A stretch of 64,000 nt of DNA, taken from contig NZ_BAAAUN010000001.1 of the NCBI RefSeq assembly GCF_039533965.1, positions 3,446,950 through 3,510,949 on the forward strand, in the 5' to 3' direction. The stretch is from Microbacterium luteolum (lineage in GTDB: Bacteria > Actinomycetota > Actinomycetes > Actinomycetales > Microbacteriaceae). The notes under the pieces were generated by a model. The model saw nothing but the letters and a program-made list of their open reading frames with translations. It had not been told where the DNA came from and did not search any database. This document shows, one piece after another, positions 50,996 through 60,023 of the stretch. The position numbers and the translations under genes were made by a program. Numbering within the stretch: position 1 is the stretch's first letter; the number at the start of each line of letters is the position of its first letter.

Positions 50996-52794
50996 CGGTC
51001 GTGCGCCCTTCGACAGGCTCAGGGACCCAGGGGGCAGGGTCAGGGACCCAGGGGAGGGGCCCTTCGACAGGCTCAGGCGCCCACTCCGGGGGCTCCGGGG
51101 CCCCGGGTGGGGTCGCCGCGCGCGCACCGCGGCGCCCGCTCTCCCCGGAGCGCATCGCGGCGTCGCTGACGCTGCTCGCGCTCCTCGTGGTCGGCATCCT
51201 CGCCGTGAACGAGGTCGGCATCTCGATCCCCGCGATGGTGCAGAGCTGGGGCAACGCCGAGAACTTCATGGCCCGCGTCGGCGGCCTGTCGTTCCCCGAG
51301 CCCGGTGACCTCGCCTGGCTGATCGCGCTGACCGTCGGCCTCGTGCTCGTCGGCACCCTGCTCGCCGCCGTGCTCTCGGTGCCGATCGCCTACCTCGCCG
51401 CCTCCAACACCACGCCCGGCAACGGATGGCGTGCGGCCGCCCGCTTCATCGGCGTGCTCACCCGCGCGCTTCCGGACGTCGTCCTCGCGATGGCCTTCGT
51501 CCTCATGTTCTCGCTCGGCACGCTCCCCGGCATCCTGGCCATCGGCATCCACTCGATCGGCATGATCTCGAAGATGTTCGCCGATGCGATCGAGCAGATC
51601 GACGAGGGGCCCCGCCTCGCGATCCGCGCCGCCGGCGGCTCGAAGATGCAGGAGTTCACCTCCGGCATCCTGCCTCAGGTGCTGCCCAGCTGGGTGGCCA
51701 CGGTGCTCCACCGCAACGACATCAACCTGCGCGGCAGCGTCGTGCTCGGCTACGTCGGCGTCGCCGGCCTCGGACTCGAGATGTCGTACGCCTTCAAGGC
51801 GCTCAACTACGGCAAGGGCCTCGGCATCGCCCTGGTCATCTTCGTCCTCTGCATCGTGATGGAGATCGTCTCCAGCATGGTGCGCGGCGCGATGCTCGGC
51901 CAGCAGAAGCAGACCCGCTCGTGGATGGACCGCATCGTCCACCCGCGACTCCGCGGGCGCAGCGCCGAGCCGACGACCACCCGCCCGGCCTGGGCCGCCA
52001 GCCCCGCGACGGCCGTGCGCCGCCCGTGGACGGCGCAGCGCGTGCAGCACGCGATCGCCGGCATCGTCGCCGTGCTCATCGTGGTCGGCAGCGTCGTGGT
52101 GAGCCAGATCAACTGGCTCGACTTCTTCACCTTCTGGGGCAAGCTCCCCGAGGTCGCCGCGAAGTTCTGGCCGCCCTCCTTCGGCAGCTACGACGCGACC
52201 GTCATGTTCGAGGCGATGCGCGACACCGTCGCGATCGCACTCGCAGCGACCGTGCTGACCCTGCTTCCCTCCGTCGTCCTGGGCTCGCTCGCAGCGAGCA
52301 ACGTCGCACCGAGTTCCGGAGCGCGCGGCGTCGCACGGTTCCTGCTCGTCGGCATCCGCGGCATCCCCGAGCTGATCCTCGCGATCGTGCTCGTGGTGGT
52401 GACGGGGCTGGGCCCGCAGGCCGGCGTCATCGCGCTCGCGATCGGCGGTATCGGTCTGCTCGGCAAGCTCATCGCGGACTCCTTCGAAGAGGTCGACCGC
52501 GGACCGGAGCGCGCACTGCGCGCCGTGGGCGCCACCCGTCTGCAGACGTACACGTCGGCCACCGTGCCGCAGGGGATGCAGGCGCTGATCGGCCACAGCT
52601 TCTACATGCTCGACACCAACATCCGCGCGGCGACGATCCTCGGCATCGTCGGCGGCGGCGGCGTGGGCTACTACCTGCTGAACGCCAGCCAGGGGTCGCG
52701 GTACGAGACCGTGACCGCGATCGTGCTGATGATCCTCGCCACCGTGCTCGTCGTCGAGGGCCTCGCCATGTGGATGCGGAAGGTGTTCCGATGA
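50992..52794 (+). CDS. phnE: Phosphonate ABC permease, two domains fused, repeat-derived N terminus
   Basis: 600 residues: two consecutive PhnE-type permease units (about 50-310 and 345-600), each with an EAA-like loop (IDEGPRLAIRAAGG and VDRGPERALRAVGA). Usually two genes or a homodimer; here both are in one chain. The first 45 residues are low-complexity PSTGSGTQ-type sequence encoded by repeat family B. ATGA overlaps on both sides. Confidence 0.93.
   Translation: MTVVRPSTGSGTQGAGSGTQGRGPSTGSGAHSGGSGAPGGVAARAPRRPLSPERIAASLTLLALLVVGILAVNEVGISIPAMVQSWGNAENFMARVGGLSFPEPGDLAWLIALTVGLVLVGTLLAAVLSVPIAYLAASNTTPGNGWRAAARFIGVLTRALPDVVLAMAFVLMFSLGTLPGILAIGIHSIGMISKMFADAIEQIDEGPRLAIRAAGGSKMQEFTSGILPQVLPSWVATVLHRNDINLRGSVVLGYVGVAGLGLEMSYAFKALNYGKGLGIALVIFVLCIVMEIVSSMVRGAMLGQQKQTRSWMDRIVHPRLRGRSAEPTTTRPAWAASPATAVRRPWTAQRVQHAIAGIVAVLIVVGSVVVSQINWLDFFTFWGKLPEVAAKFWPPSFGSYDATVMFEAMRDTVAIALAATVLTLLPSVVLGSLAASNVAPSSGARGVARFLLVGIRGIPELILAIVLVVVTGLGPQAGVIALAIGGIGLLGKLIADSFEEVDRGPERALRAVGATRLQTYTSATVPQGMQALIGHSFYMLDTNIRAATILGIVGGGGVGYYLLNASQGSRYETVTAIVLMILATVLVVEGLAMWMRKVFR
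51006..51079. repeat. Repeat family B copies in the phnE 5' end
   Basis: CCCTTCGACAGGCTCAGG at 51006 and again at about 51060, with a degenerate CAGGGTCAGGGACCCAGG between. In frame with phnE. Confidence 0.8.
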
Positions 52795-53927
52795 ACGGCG
52801 CGCAGGACACGGCCGACCTCGTGGTCGTGGGCTCCGGCATCGTCGGACTCGGCGCCGCGTACGCGGCGGTCCGACGCGGCCTTCGCGTCATCGTCGTCGA
52901 CCGTGCGGATGCCGTGACCGGAGCCACGATCCGCAACTTCGGGCACCTCTGCATCGGGGCGCAGAGCGGAGAGGCCCGGCGCTACGCCGACGCCTCCCGC
53001 GAGCTCTGGCTCCGTCTCTCCCAGGACGCCGGGTTCTGGCTGCGCGAATCGGGCACGCTGGTCGCCGCCCGCCACGACGACGAGATCGCCGTGCTCGAGG
53101 CGGCCGCCCGGCTCGGCGGCATCCGGATGCTGGAGGCGGACGAGCTCCTCCGCCACGCACCGCTGCGGCGCGAGGGGCTCCTCGGCGGCGCGCACATCGA
53201 GACCGACCTGCAGACCGACCCGCGCACTGCGGCCGCAGCCATCGTGCGCCACCTCGCGGCGCTGGGCGTGGAGTTCCGGTTCCGCACGGGAGTCACCGCG
53301 CTGGGAGCCGGTCGCGTCGACACGACGCGCGGCACCCTCCGCTGCGCGAACGTGGTCGTCGCCGTGAATCACGACATCGACCAGCTGCTCCCCGAGGTCG
53401 CCGAGCGCCACGGCGTCGTCCGCTGCGCGCTCGACATGATGCGTGCGGCCGTGACGTTCCGGCATCCGCTCGCGGCCCCCCTCTTCACCGGCTGGTCGCT
53501 GGTGCGCTACGGGCGGTTCGACGGGCCGGAGGCCGCCGCGCTCCGCGAGCGACTGCACGCCGAGCGCCCTGACCTCGCCGCCCTCGATCTGAACCAGATG
53601 TACACCCAGTTGCCGGACGGCTCGCTCATCATCGGCGACTCCCATGCGACAGCGACCTCGCCGGCGCCCTTCCAGCCGGAGGCCGCGTTCACGGCGTTCC
53701 TCGCCGAGGCCGAGGCGCTGTTCGACATGCCGACGCCGCGCGTGCTCGAGCGCTGGCAGGGCGTCTACGCGAAGGGCTCGCAGGAGTTCCTCATCGAGCG
53801 GGGCGATGAGGGCGCGCTGGTGCTCGCCGCGACGACCGGCATCGGAATGACCACGGGTCTGGGGCTCGCCGAAGAGAATCTCACCGCCGCCTTCGGGTGG
53901 GCACCCGCAATGGAAGGAACATCATGA
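52791..53927 (+). CDS. FAD-dependent oxidoreductase of phosphonate clusters (HpnW/TIGR03364 type)
   Basis: 378 residues, D-amino-acid-oxidase-like. GSGIVG (14-19) binds FAD; late GIGMTTGLGLA contacts the flavin. This family is found beside phosphonate transporters and is thought to oxidise aminoethylphosphonate or N-alkyl derivatives to phosphonoacetaldehyde. ATGA overlap with phnE and with the next gene. No PhnW transaminase in the window, so this enzyme may replace it. Confidence 0.85.
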   Translation: MNGAQDTADLVVVGSGIVGLGAAYAAVRRGLRVIVVDRADAVTGATIRNFGHLCIGAQSGEARRYADASRELWLRLSQDAGFWLRESGTLVAARHDDEIAVLEAAARLGGIRMLEADELLRHAPLRREGLLGGAHIETDLQTDPRTAAAAIVRHLAALGVEFRFRTGVTALGAGRVDTTRGTLRCANVVVAVNHDIDQLLPEVAERHGVVRCALDMMRAAVTFRHPLAAPLFTGWSLVRYGRFDGPEAAALRERLHAERPDLAALDLNQMYTQLPDGSLIIGDSHATATSPAPFQPEAAFTAFLAEAEALFDMPTPRVLERWQGVYAKGSQEFLIERGDEGALVLAATTGIGMTTGLGLAEENLTAAFGWAPAMEGTS

Positions 53928-54631
53928 CCACTCCTCTCGAACTCCTCGTCCTCGACATGGCAGGAACCACGGTGCTCGACGACGGCGTCGTGGAGCAGGC
54001 TTTCCAGCGGGCGGCCGAGCGCACCGGCGTCGCCGACCGGATGCCGTGGGCCGAGGCCCTCGATCACGTCCGCGTGACCATGGGCCAGTCCAAGATCGAT
54101 GTCTTCACCCACCTCGCCGGCGGCGATGTCGAGGCGGCCCAGAACGCGACCGCCGCCTTCGAGGGGGCGTACGCCGAGATCGTCGCCGAGCAGGGCGTCA
54201 CGGAGATCCCCGGTGCGGCCGATGCGATCCAGGGGCTCAAGGACGCCGGACTCACGGTCGTGCTGACCACGGGCTTCGCGCCGGTCACCCGCGACGCGCT
54301 GATCGACGGGCTCGGCTGGCACGGACTCGTCGACCTGGTGCTCTCGCCGATCGACGCCGGCCGCGGCCGCCCTGCCCCCGACCTGGTGCTCACCGCTCTG
54401 CTCCGCACGCAGACGTCCTCCGTCGCGGCGGTCGGCGTCGCGGGCGACACCGTCAGCGACGTCGAGTCCGGACTCCGTGCGGGGGCGGGCTTCGTCGCCG
54501 GTGTCCTCAGCGGCGCCCATGACCGGGCCGCACTCGAGGGCGCGCGAGCGGATGCCGTGCTCGACGACGTCACCGACCTCCGCGACGTGCTCGCCGATCG
54601 CGGACTGCTGCGCGCGGTCCCGGCCTCCTGA
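53924..54631 (+). CDS. Phosphonatase-like HAD hydrolase
   Basis: 235 residues. Motif I is LDMAGT (D11, A13, G14, T15): Ala in place of the second Asp, as in phosphonoacetaldehyde hydrolase. Motif with K is not in the usual PhnX place, hence phosphonatase-like rather than PhnX proper. Likely cleaves the C-P bond of the aldehyde made by the upstream oxidase (inference). GGAAGG ribosome site, ATGA overlap. Confidence 0.85.
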   Translation: MTTPLELLVLDMAGTTVLDDGVVEQAFQRAAERTGVADRMPWAEALDHVRVTMGQSKIDVFTHLAGGDVEAAQNATAAFEGAYAEIVAEQGVTEIPGAADAIQGLKDAGLTVVLTTGFAPVTRDALIDGLGWHGLVDLVLSPIDAGRGRPAPDLVLTALLRTQTSSVAAVGVAGDTVSDVESGLRAGAGFVAGVLSGAHDRAALEGARADAVLDDVTDLRDVLADRGLLRAVPAS

Positions 54632-54644
54632 GACGCGGCGCGAC

Positions 54645-55733
54645 ATGGGCACACTGCTGATCCGTCCGCCCGGCCACCGGCGCGACGTCGCCCTGCGCCC
54701 CGCGGCCACCGCGATGGTGTGGATCGGCGAGGGGCATCCGCACGAGACGATCGCGGTGCCGGGCGTCGCGCTCGCCGACGGCGACGTGCTGGTCGCGGTC
54801 GAGATGTCCACCATCTGCGGCTCCGACGTGCACACCGTGCAGGGGCGGCGGTCGGCCCCGACCCCGCTCGTGCTCGGGCATGAGAGTGTGGGGCGCGTGA
54901 TCGCGACCGGCGATTCCGGGGCGAACGCGGTCGACGGCACCCCGCTCCGCATCGGCGACCGCGTGGTCTGGTCCGTGACGGTCTCCTGCCGGAGCTGCGA
55001 TCGCTGCCTGCACGGGATGCCGCAGAAATGCCGGACCCTGGGCAAGTACGGCCACGACCGCGTCGGCGCGCACGGCGACCTCACGGGAGCGTTCGGAACC
55101 CACGTGCAGCTCCGCGAGGGCACCGCCATCGTGCGCGTGCCGGAGGCGCTGCCGGCATCCGTCCTCGCTCCGGCGTCCTGCGCGACGGCGACGGCGTGGG
55201 CGGCGGTGTCGCGCGCGGGCCGGGACCACGATCTCGACGGCGCGGCGGTGCGCATCCACGGAGCGGGTCTCGTCGGTCTGTCCGCCGCGGCCATCGCGGC
55301 GGAGCACGGGGCTGAGGTCGAGGTGCTCGATCCGAACCCGGCGCGTCGGGCCCTGGCCGCACGTTTCGGTGCCGGCGACCTCTCGCGGGAGCCCGATGTC
55401 GTCATCGAGGCATCGGGGCACGCGGTGGTCGACGCGCTCGACGGGGTCGCGATCGGCGGCACCGTGGTGCTCGTGGGCAGCGTGTTCCCCGCCGATCCCG
55501 TGCCGTTCGACGCCGAGAGCATCGTGCGCCGCCTGGTCACCATCGCCGGCATCCACAACTACACCGGTACGGAGCTGGCGGAGGCGGTGGCGTTCCTCGC
55601 TGGTCGCGGCCGCGCCTATCCGTTCGCCGACGCGGTCGGGTCTGTCCGTTCGCTGCTCGACATCGACGAGGCGCTCGTCGAGGCCGCGGGACCCGAGGCG
55701 CCGCTGCGCATCGGACTCGTGCCGGGACGCTGA
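54645..55733 (+). CDS. Zn alcohol dehydrogenase associated with phosphonate catabolism (HpnZ-like)
   Basis: 362 residues. Catalytic zinc CGSD and GHESVG, structural zinc CRSCDRCLHGMPQKC, Rossmann HGAGLVGL. Family occurs next to HpnW-type oxidases. It may oxidise or reduce an aldehyde intermediate. ATG at 54645 lies 13 bp after the HAD stop without a clear ribosome site; coupling assumed. Confidence 0.85.
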   Translation: MGTLLIRPPGHRRDVALRPAATAMVWIGEGHPHETIAVPGVALADGDVLVAVEMSTICGSDVHTVQGRRSAPTPLVLGHESVGRVIATGDSGANAVDGTPLRIGDRVVWSVTVSCRSCDRCLHGMPQKCRTLGKYGHDRVGAHGDLTGAFGTHVQLREGTAIVRVPEALPASVLAPASCATATAWAAVSRAGRDHDLDGAAVRIHGAGLVGLSAAAIAAEHGAEVEVLDPNPARRALAARFGAGDLSREPDVVIEASGHAVVDALDGVAIGGTVVLVGSVFPADPVPFDAESIVRRLVTIAGIHNYTGTELAEAVAFLAGRGRAYPFADAVGSVRSLLDIDEALVEAAGPEAPLRIGLVPGR

Positions 55734-55766
55734 GTCAGGGAGTCCTGAGTCCGGCGGGTCTCCCGG

Positions 55767-56336
55767 TCAGATGCCCCGGTCCGGCGCGGACTGCGGCTCG
55801 TTGGACTGCGGGGCGTCGGTGGACGCGGCATCCTCCGGCAGCGGCTCGGTGGCCGACTGGGGCGCCTCACCTGCCGCGTAGTCGGGACGCGGGGGCTGCA
55901 ACGGCTGGTCGGAGTACTCGCCGCCCTTGCGGCCGCCGAAGGGGCGCCCGTGATCGGCGAACTCCTCTCGCGCGAAGACAAGGGTCCACGGCCCGGCGGT
56001 GAACCGCGCTCCGGTGCGCAGGGTCTCGGTGGCGTCGCCGTCGTGGGTGGCATCCGCGCTGGGGTTCGCGTTCATCTCGCCCTCGCCGTGGAGCGTCAGG
56101 ACGTATTCGTCGCGCTCGTCGTGCGTGATCGTGGCGTGCACGGGATCCGTGTCGGCCAGCCGCAGCTCGTTGCCCTCGGCGGAGCCGATGCGCACGACGT
56201 CGGCCTCGAGAGCGAACTCCGATCGCTCATCGTCGCGCGTGATGCGCAGGAGCGGGTTGCCGGCACCCCATTCCGCATGCGTGGTCGTCGGCGTGTAGCC
56301 CTCGTCGGGGCGGTCGTCGATGTGTCGTGCGTTCAT
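55767..56336 (-). CDS. FHA-like domain protein
   Basis: 189 residues. FHA-like core at about 28-130: VRIGS, ELRLADTDPVHATI and GARFTAGPWTLVF, with the typical Arg, Ser and His positions, so may bind phosphothreonine. Proline/Gln/Glu-rich disordered tail (135-189). GTCAACCCCCT on the minus strand 58 bp upstream. No kinase gene adjacent. Confidence 0.65.
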   Translation of the reverse strand: MNARHIDDRPDEGYTPTTTHAEWGAGNPLLRITRDDERSEFALEADVVRIGSAEGNELRLADTDPVHATITHDERDEYVLTLHGEGEMNANPSADATHDGDATETLRTGARFTAGPWTLVFAREEFADHGRPFGGRKGGEYSDQPLQPPRPDYAAGEAPQSATEPLPEDAASTDAPQSNEPQSAPDRGI

Positions 56337-56394
56337 GGCGGTGGCCTCCTCGGGTCGGTCTCACAAAACTAGGCGGCGCTCATGGTTCTGCGTG

Positions 56395-56405
56395 AGGGGG
56401 TTGAC
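56395..56405 (-). promoter_or_regulatory. GTCAACCCCCT motif, copy 3
   Basis: On the minus strand 58 bp upstream of the FHA-like gene. GCCTAGTTTT begins 31 bp downstream of the motif start, at the same offset as GCTACGTTTG in copy 1. Confidence 0.45.
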
Positions 56406-56412
56406 TTCCCTC

Positions 56413-56766
56413 TCACGAAGCGTCGGTCTCGTCGGTCTCGACCGCCTCGTCCGTCTCGTCCTTCGGGATCATGTCGGCCGTGAGCAGGGTGATGCCGCCG
56501 CTGGAGTTCGCCGACGTCGCCATCGCCGTGATCCACTCCGGCTGCAGTTCCGGAACCACGGGATCTTCGAACGTGAAACGCAGGGGGATGGACGGGTGGA
56601 GCCAGATCGTCGAACGGCCCTCGGGGTCACCGTCGGGATGCCGCCACGATAGGGTGAAGCTCTCATTCCGACGCAGCTTGGTCGCGATCACCACCTTGAG
56701 GTGTGCCAGCACCAGATCGTCGATCTGGATAGGATTCCTCGCGTCACCGTAGTACAGGATGCCCAT
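56413..56766 (-). CDS. DUF7882 family protein, paralogue 1
   Basis: 117 residues. MGILYYGD start, IDDLVLAHLKVVIATKLRR and a WRHP...GRSTIWLHPSIPLRF core typical of DUF7882, then an acidic Thr/Asp/Glu tail. TAGCGT lies close to the ATG, so probably leaderless. Function unknown. Divergent from its paralogue. Confidence 0.78.
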   Translation of the reverse strand: MGILYYGDARNPIQIDDLVLAHLKVVIATKLRRNESFTLSWRHPDGDPEGRSTIWLHPSIPLRFTFEDPVVPELQPEWITAMATSANSSGGITLLTADMIPKDETDEAVETDETDAS

Positions 56767-56841
56767 AGGCCCTACGCTACGCAGACGGGGATGAATCGGA
56801 CAAGGCTCGTCGGGCCGCCGCACCCGAGAACCGAGGAGAAC

Positions 56842-57189
56842 ATGGGCAAGTTCGTCTACGAGGGCGGCGTGAAGACCGAGATCGAGGATCGCGCTCTCAC
56901 GCACCTGCAGCTCGTCATCACGGCCAAGCTGCGTCGTGGGGAGCCGTTCCCGTTCAGCTGGCGCGAGGACGCGAGCGTCGGCGGCGGGCGGACCACGGTC
57001 TGGATCCAGCCCAGCAGCTCGCTGGTCTTCAAGTACTTCGGCAGCCGTCAGCCCTCCATCAACCGCGCCTGGATCGAAGCGCTCGCCTTCACGGCGAACG
57101 CCCCCAGCGGGTTGTACCTCGTGCCCGAACCCTCCGACACGGGCGAAGCGTCGGGTTCGGGAGACGCACCGGTCAGCGCCCCGGTCTAG
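56842..57189 (+). CDS. DUF7882 family protein, paralogue 2
   Basis: 115 residues. Same core as its divergent neighbour: IEDRALTHLQLVITAKLRRGE, SWRED, GRTTVWIQPSSSLVFKY. Start at 56842 with GAGGAG four bases upstream. The pair arose by inverted duplication or paired transfer. Function unknown; single-domain cytoplasmic protein. Confidence 0.78.
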   Translation: MGKFVYEGGVKTEIEDRALTHLQLVITAKLRRGEPFPFSWREDASVGGGRTTVWIQPSSSLVFKYFGSRQPSINRAWIEALAFTANAPSGLYLVPEPSDTGEASGSGDAPVSAPV

Positions 57190-57218
57190 CGGGCACTCTC
57201 CGTCCGGCGGTCTCCGCT

Positions 57219-57229
57219 GTCAACCCCCT
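57219..57229 (+). promoter_or_regulatory. GTCAACCCCCT motif, copy 4
   Basis: 87 bp upstream of the stress-type SDR start at 57317; identical to copies 1 and 3. Confidence 0.45.
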
Positions 57230-57316
57230 GCCCGCGATGCCTGCCGTCGGGGAGGCTCGTCGCTGACGCTCGGGCGACGCCTGCTTGAGCACACGCCGAG
57301 CAGACGAGGAGCCAGC

Positions 57317-58201
57317 ATGGCCGACAGCACATCCGACCCCCGGCACGCCCACCGCGAAGACGGCTTCCCTGCGCAGCAGCAGGACCAGCCGGGTCTCACG
57401 GACCGCACGACACCGACGCCCGATCACGGCGAGGAGAGCTACGTCGGGCACGGGCGCCTCGAGGGGCGCCGCGCCCTGATCACCGGCGGCGACTCCGGCA
57501 TCGGACGGGCCGTCGCGATCGCCTTCGCCCGCGAGGGCGCCGACGTCGCGATCGCGCACATGCCCGAGGAGCAGGCCGACGCCGACGCGACGCTCGCCCT
57601 CGTGCGGGAAGCTGGACGCCAGGGCCTCAGCCTCGCCGGCGACGTGCGCGACGAGACGTTCGCCACGGATATCGTCGCTCAGACGCGCAGCGAGTTCGGC
57701 GGCCTCGACGTGCTGGTGCTGAATGCCGCGTACCAGCACGACATCGACGGGTTCGAGACCCTCTCCACCGAGCGGATGCGCCGCGTCTTCGACACGAACC
57801 TGGCCGGACTCGTATTCACGGCGCGTGCGGCCTACCCCGACCTCGAGCCCGGGGCGAGCATCATCGTGACGTCGTCGATCCAGTCATCGCAGCCCTCGCC
57901 AGGCCTCATCGACTACGCCATGACCAAGGCCGCCCAGGTCGCCTTCGTCACCGCGCTCGCGGAGGAAGCGGGGCCGCGCGGCATCCGCGTCAACGCCGTC
58001 GCTCCCGGCCCGATCTGGACGCCGCTGATCCCCGCCACCGGATGGGATGCCGAGCGCCTCGCGACGTTCGGTGCCGACACCCCGCTCGGACGCGCCGGAC
58101 AGCCGGCGGAGCTCGCCGGCACCTACGTGCATCTCGCGTCGACGGAATCGTCGTACGTCACCGGAGCGGTGATCGCGGTGACCGGCGGAAAGGCGCTCTG
58201 A
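57317..58201 (+). CDS. SDR family oxidoreductase, general-stress (YdaD/YghA) type
   Basis: 294 residues. Long N-terminal extension (1-45) typical of the YdaD/YghA group, NAD motif TGGDSGIG (56-63), Ser 186/187, Y200 and K204. In Bacillus, close relatives are sigma-B general-stress proteins. ATG at 57317 with a weak CGAGGAG about eleven bases upstream. GTCAACCCCCT element in its promoter region. Confidence 0.9.
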   Translation: MADSTSDPRHAHREDGFPAQQQDQPGLTDRTTPTPDHGEESYVGHGRLEGRRALITGGDSGIGRAVAIAFAREGADVAIAHMPEEQADADATLALVREAGRQGLSLAGDVRDETFATDIVAQTRSEFGGLDVLVLNAAYQHDIDGFETLSTERMRRVFDTNLAGLVFTARAAYPDLEPGASIIVTSSIQSSQPSPGLIDYAMTKAAQVAFVTALAEEAGPRGIRVNAVAPGPIWTPLIPATGWDAERLATFGADTPLGRAGQPAELAGTYVHLASTESSYVTGAVIAVTGGKAL

Positions 58202-58260
58202 CGCGGGACGAACCACCGACACGACGCGGCCGTCGCGGCGATCGCGCCTAGGCTGGACGG

Positions 58261-59178
58261 GTGCAGAAGCCCGCGGCATCCGGTCCCCTCGTGGGGGTCG
58301 CACTCGTCGTCGGGTCCTGCCTCTCCCTGCCGTTCGGCGCGGCGGTCGCGTCCCAGCTCTTCCCGGCGCTCGGCCCCTGGGGAGTCACCTCGCTCCGCAT
58401 CGCGATCGCCGCCCTCCTCCTGGTCGTCATCGTGCGGCCGCGGCCCGGCCGATGGACGCGGAGCCAATGGCTGACGGTGATCCTCTTCGGGGTGTCGCTG
58501 GCCGGGGTGAACGGCTTCTTCTACGCGGCGATCGACCGCATCCCCCTGGGTCCAGCGGTCGCGATCGAGTTCCTCGGGCCGCTCGTGCTCGCCGCCGTCC
58601 TGACCAGGCGACTCGCGGATGCCGCCTGGGTGGGGGTCGCGCTCCTCGGCATGGTGCTGCTGGGAATCGACGGACTCGTCGGCGCGGAAGCGCTCGACCC
58701 GCTCGGCGTCGTCCTCGTCCTCATCGCGGCCGGCTTCTGGATGATGTACATCCGGCTGGGCGCGCGCGTCGGCGCGCTCATCCCCGGCAACAGCGGACTG
58801 GCGATGGGGCTCGTCGTGGCGGCCGTGCTGCTGCTCCCGGTCGGTGTTCCGACCGTGCCGGTGGTCGCCGCCGACCTGCAGCTGCTCCTGCTCGCAGCGG
58901 TCACCGCGGTGCTCGCATCGGTCATCCCGTACAGCTTCGAGCTCGCGGCGCTCCGGCGTCTGCCGCAGCGGGTGTTCGGCGTACTGCTGAGCCTCGAGCC
59001 GGCGTTCGCGACGCTGGCGGGATGGCTGATCCTCGGCCAGGACGCGACCCCGCTCCGGCTGCTGGCGGTCGTGCTCGTCATCGCGGCCAGCGTCGGCACC
59101 ACGCTCGGTGCGCGTGGGGGACGCCGCGGAGACGGCGCGTCGGGCCCGTTCACGGCACCGATCCCGCTGCCCGACTGA
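58261..59178 (+). CDS. EamA/RhtA-like transporter
   Basis: 305 residues, ten membrane helices in two EamA repeats. GTG start at 58261, eight bases after TAGGCT, so leaderless. Similar to threonine/homoserine exporter RhtA-type proteins; substrate not certain. Short gap to the convergent YidC gene. Confidence 0.85.
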   Translation: MQKPAASGPLVGVALVVGSCLSLPFGAAVASQLFPALGPWGVTSLRIAIAALLLVVIVRPRPGRWTRSQWLTVILFGVSLAGVNGFFYAAIDRIPLGPAVAIEFLGPLVLAAVLTRRLADAAWVGVALLGMVLLGIDGLVGAEALDPLGVVLVLIAAGFWMMYIRLGARVGALIPGNSGLAMGLVVAAVLLLPVGVPTVPVVAADLQLLLLAAVTAVLASVIPYSFELAALRRLPQRVFGVLLSLEPAFATLAGWLILGQDATPLRLLAVVLVIAASVGTTLGARGGRRGDGASGPFTAPIPLPD

Positions 59179-59201
59179 TCCGCCGTCTCGCACGCGAAGC
59201 A

Positions 59202-59960
59202 TCATGCCCGCACGGGGACCGCCAGCGGGAACCGGCGCCGCAGGATCACGCGCTGCACCAGCGTCCAGATGACCGTCACCGTGAGATACAGGGCCGCGGC
59301 GAGCGGGACGAACACCGCGAACACGGCGGTCAGGTAGTGCAGCGCCGACGCGATCCGCAGCATCGTCGGCGAGTTCATCGGCGAATCGTCTCCTTCGACG
59401 GGCGTCGGGCGGAAGACGCGACGGGTGACCTCCGCGACCGCGATCATCACGAGGAGCAGCGCGCCGAAGACGAGCCACGTCGAGGCGGTCGCGGTGCCGC
59501 CGAAGATCGCCGACACGAGGCTCGTGCCGAGCGGAGCGCCGAACAGATCGTGGGCGAGCAGATCGTTGGCGTGCCCCGCGATGTCGGTCCGGATGAACAG
59601 CGTGTAGAGGATGCCGATGACCGGAGCCTGTGCGAGCACCGGCAGCATGCCGGCGAAGGGGGAGGTGTTCTCCTCGCGGTACAGCGCGAGCGTCTCCTTC
59701 TGCAGGCGCTCCGGGTTCTTCTTGTGGCGGCGCTGCAGCTCGCGCAGCTTCGGGGCGAGGCGGGATCGGGTCTGCTCCGCCTTGGCCTGCGAGATGCCGA
59801 CCGGGATGAGCAGCGCCCGCACGAGCAGCGTGACGAGGACGACGGCGAGGGCCGCGGCGGATGCCCCGGCGAGGGGCTCGAGGAGCGTGGAGAGCCCGAC
59901 CAGAGCGCCGTAGGCGGCGTTCAGGAGGGCGGCGAGAGGGGGAAAGGCAAAGGGGTCCAT
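59202..59960 (-). CDS. YidC/Oxa1 family membrane insertase, accessory copy
   Basis: 252 residues, five membrane helices, no large periplasmic domain. The conserved groove Arg is present in LLVRALLIPVG, followed by a long basic coiled hairpin. Inserts membrane proteins. The main yidC of actinobacteria lies near the origin beside rnpA; here neighbours differ, so this is a second copy. DUF6412 gene upstream is its usual companion. Confidence 0.87.
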   Translation of the reverse strand: MDPFAFPPLAALLNAAYGALVGLSTLLEPLAGASAAALAVVLVTLLVRALLIPVGISQAKAEQTRSRLAPKLRELQRRHKKNPERLQKETLALYREENTSPFAGMLPVLAQAPVIGILYTLFIRTDIAGHANDLLAHDLFGAPLGTSLVSAIFGGTATASTWLVFGALLLVMIAVAEVTRRVFRPTPVEGDDSPMNSPTMLRIASALHYLTAVFAVFVPLAAALYLTVTVIWTLVQRVILRRRFPLAVPVRA

Positions 59961-60023
59961 GGAGGTGTCCGTTCGAGACGTCGGGAAGGGTCGGCGAAGG
60001 CCGCGTTGTCCCGAGTGAACGGA

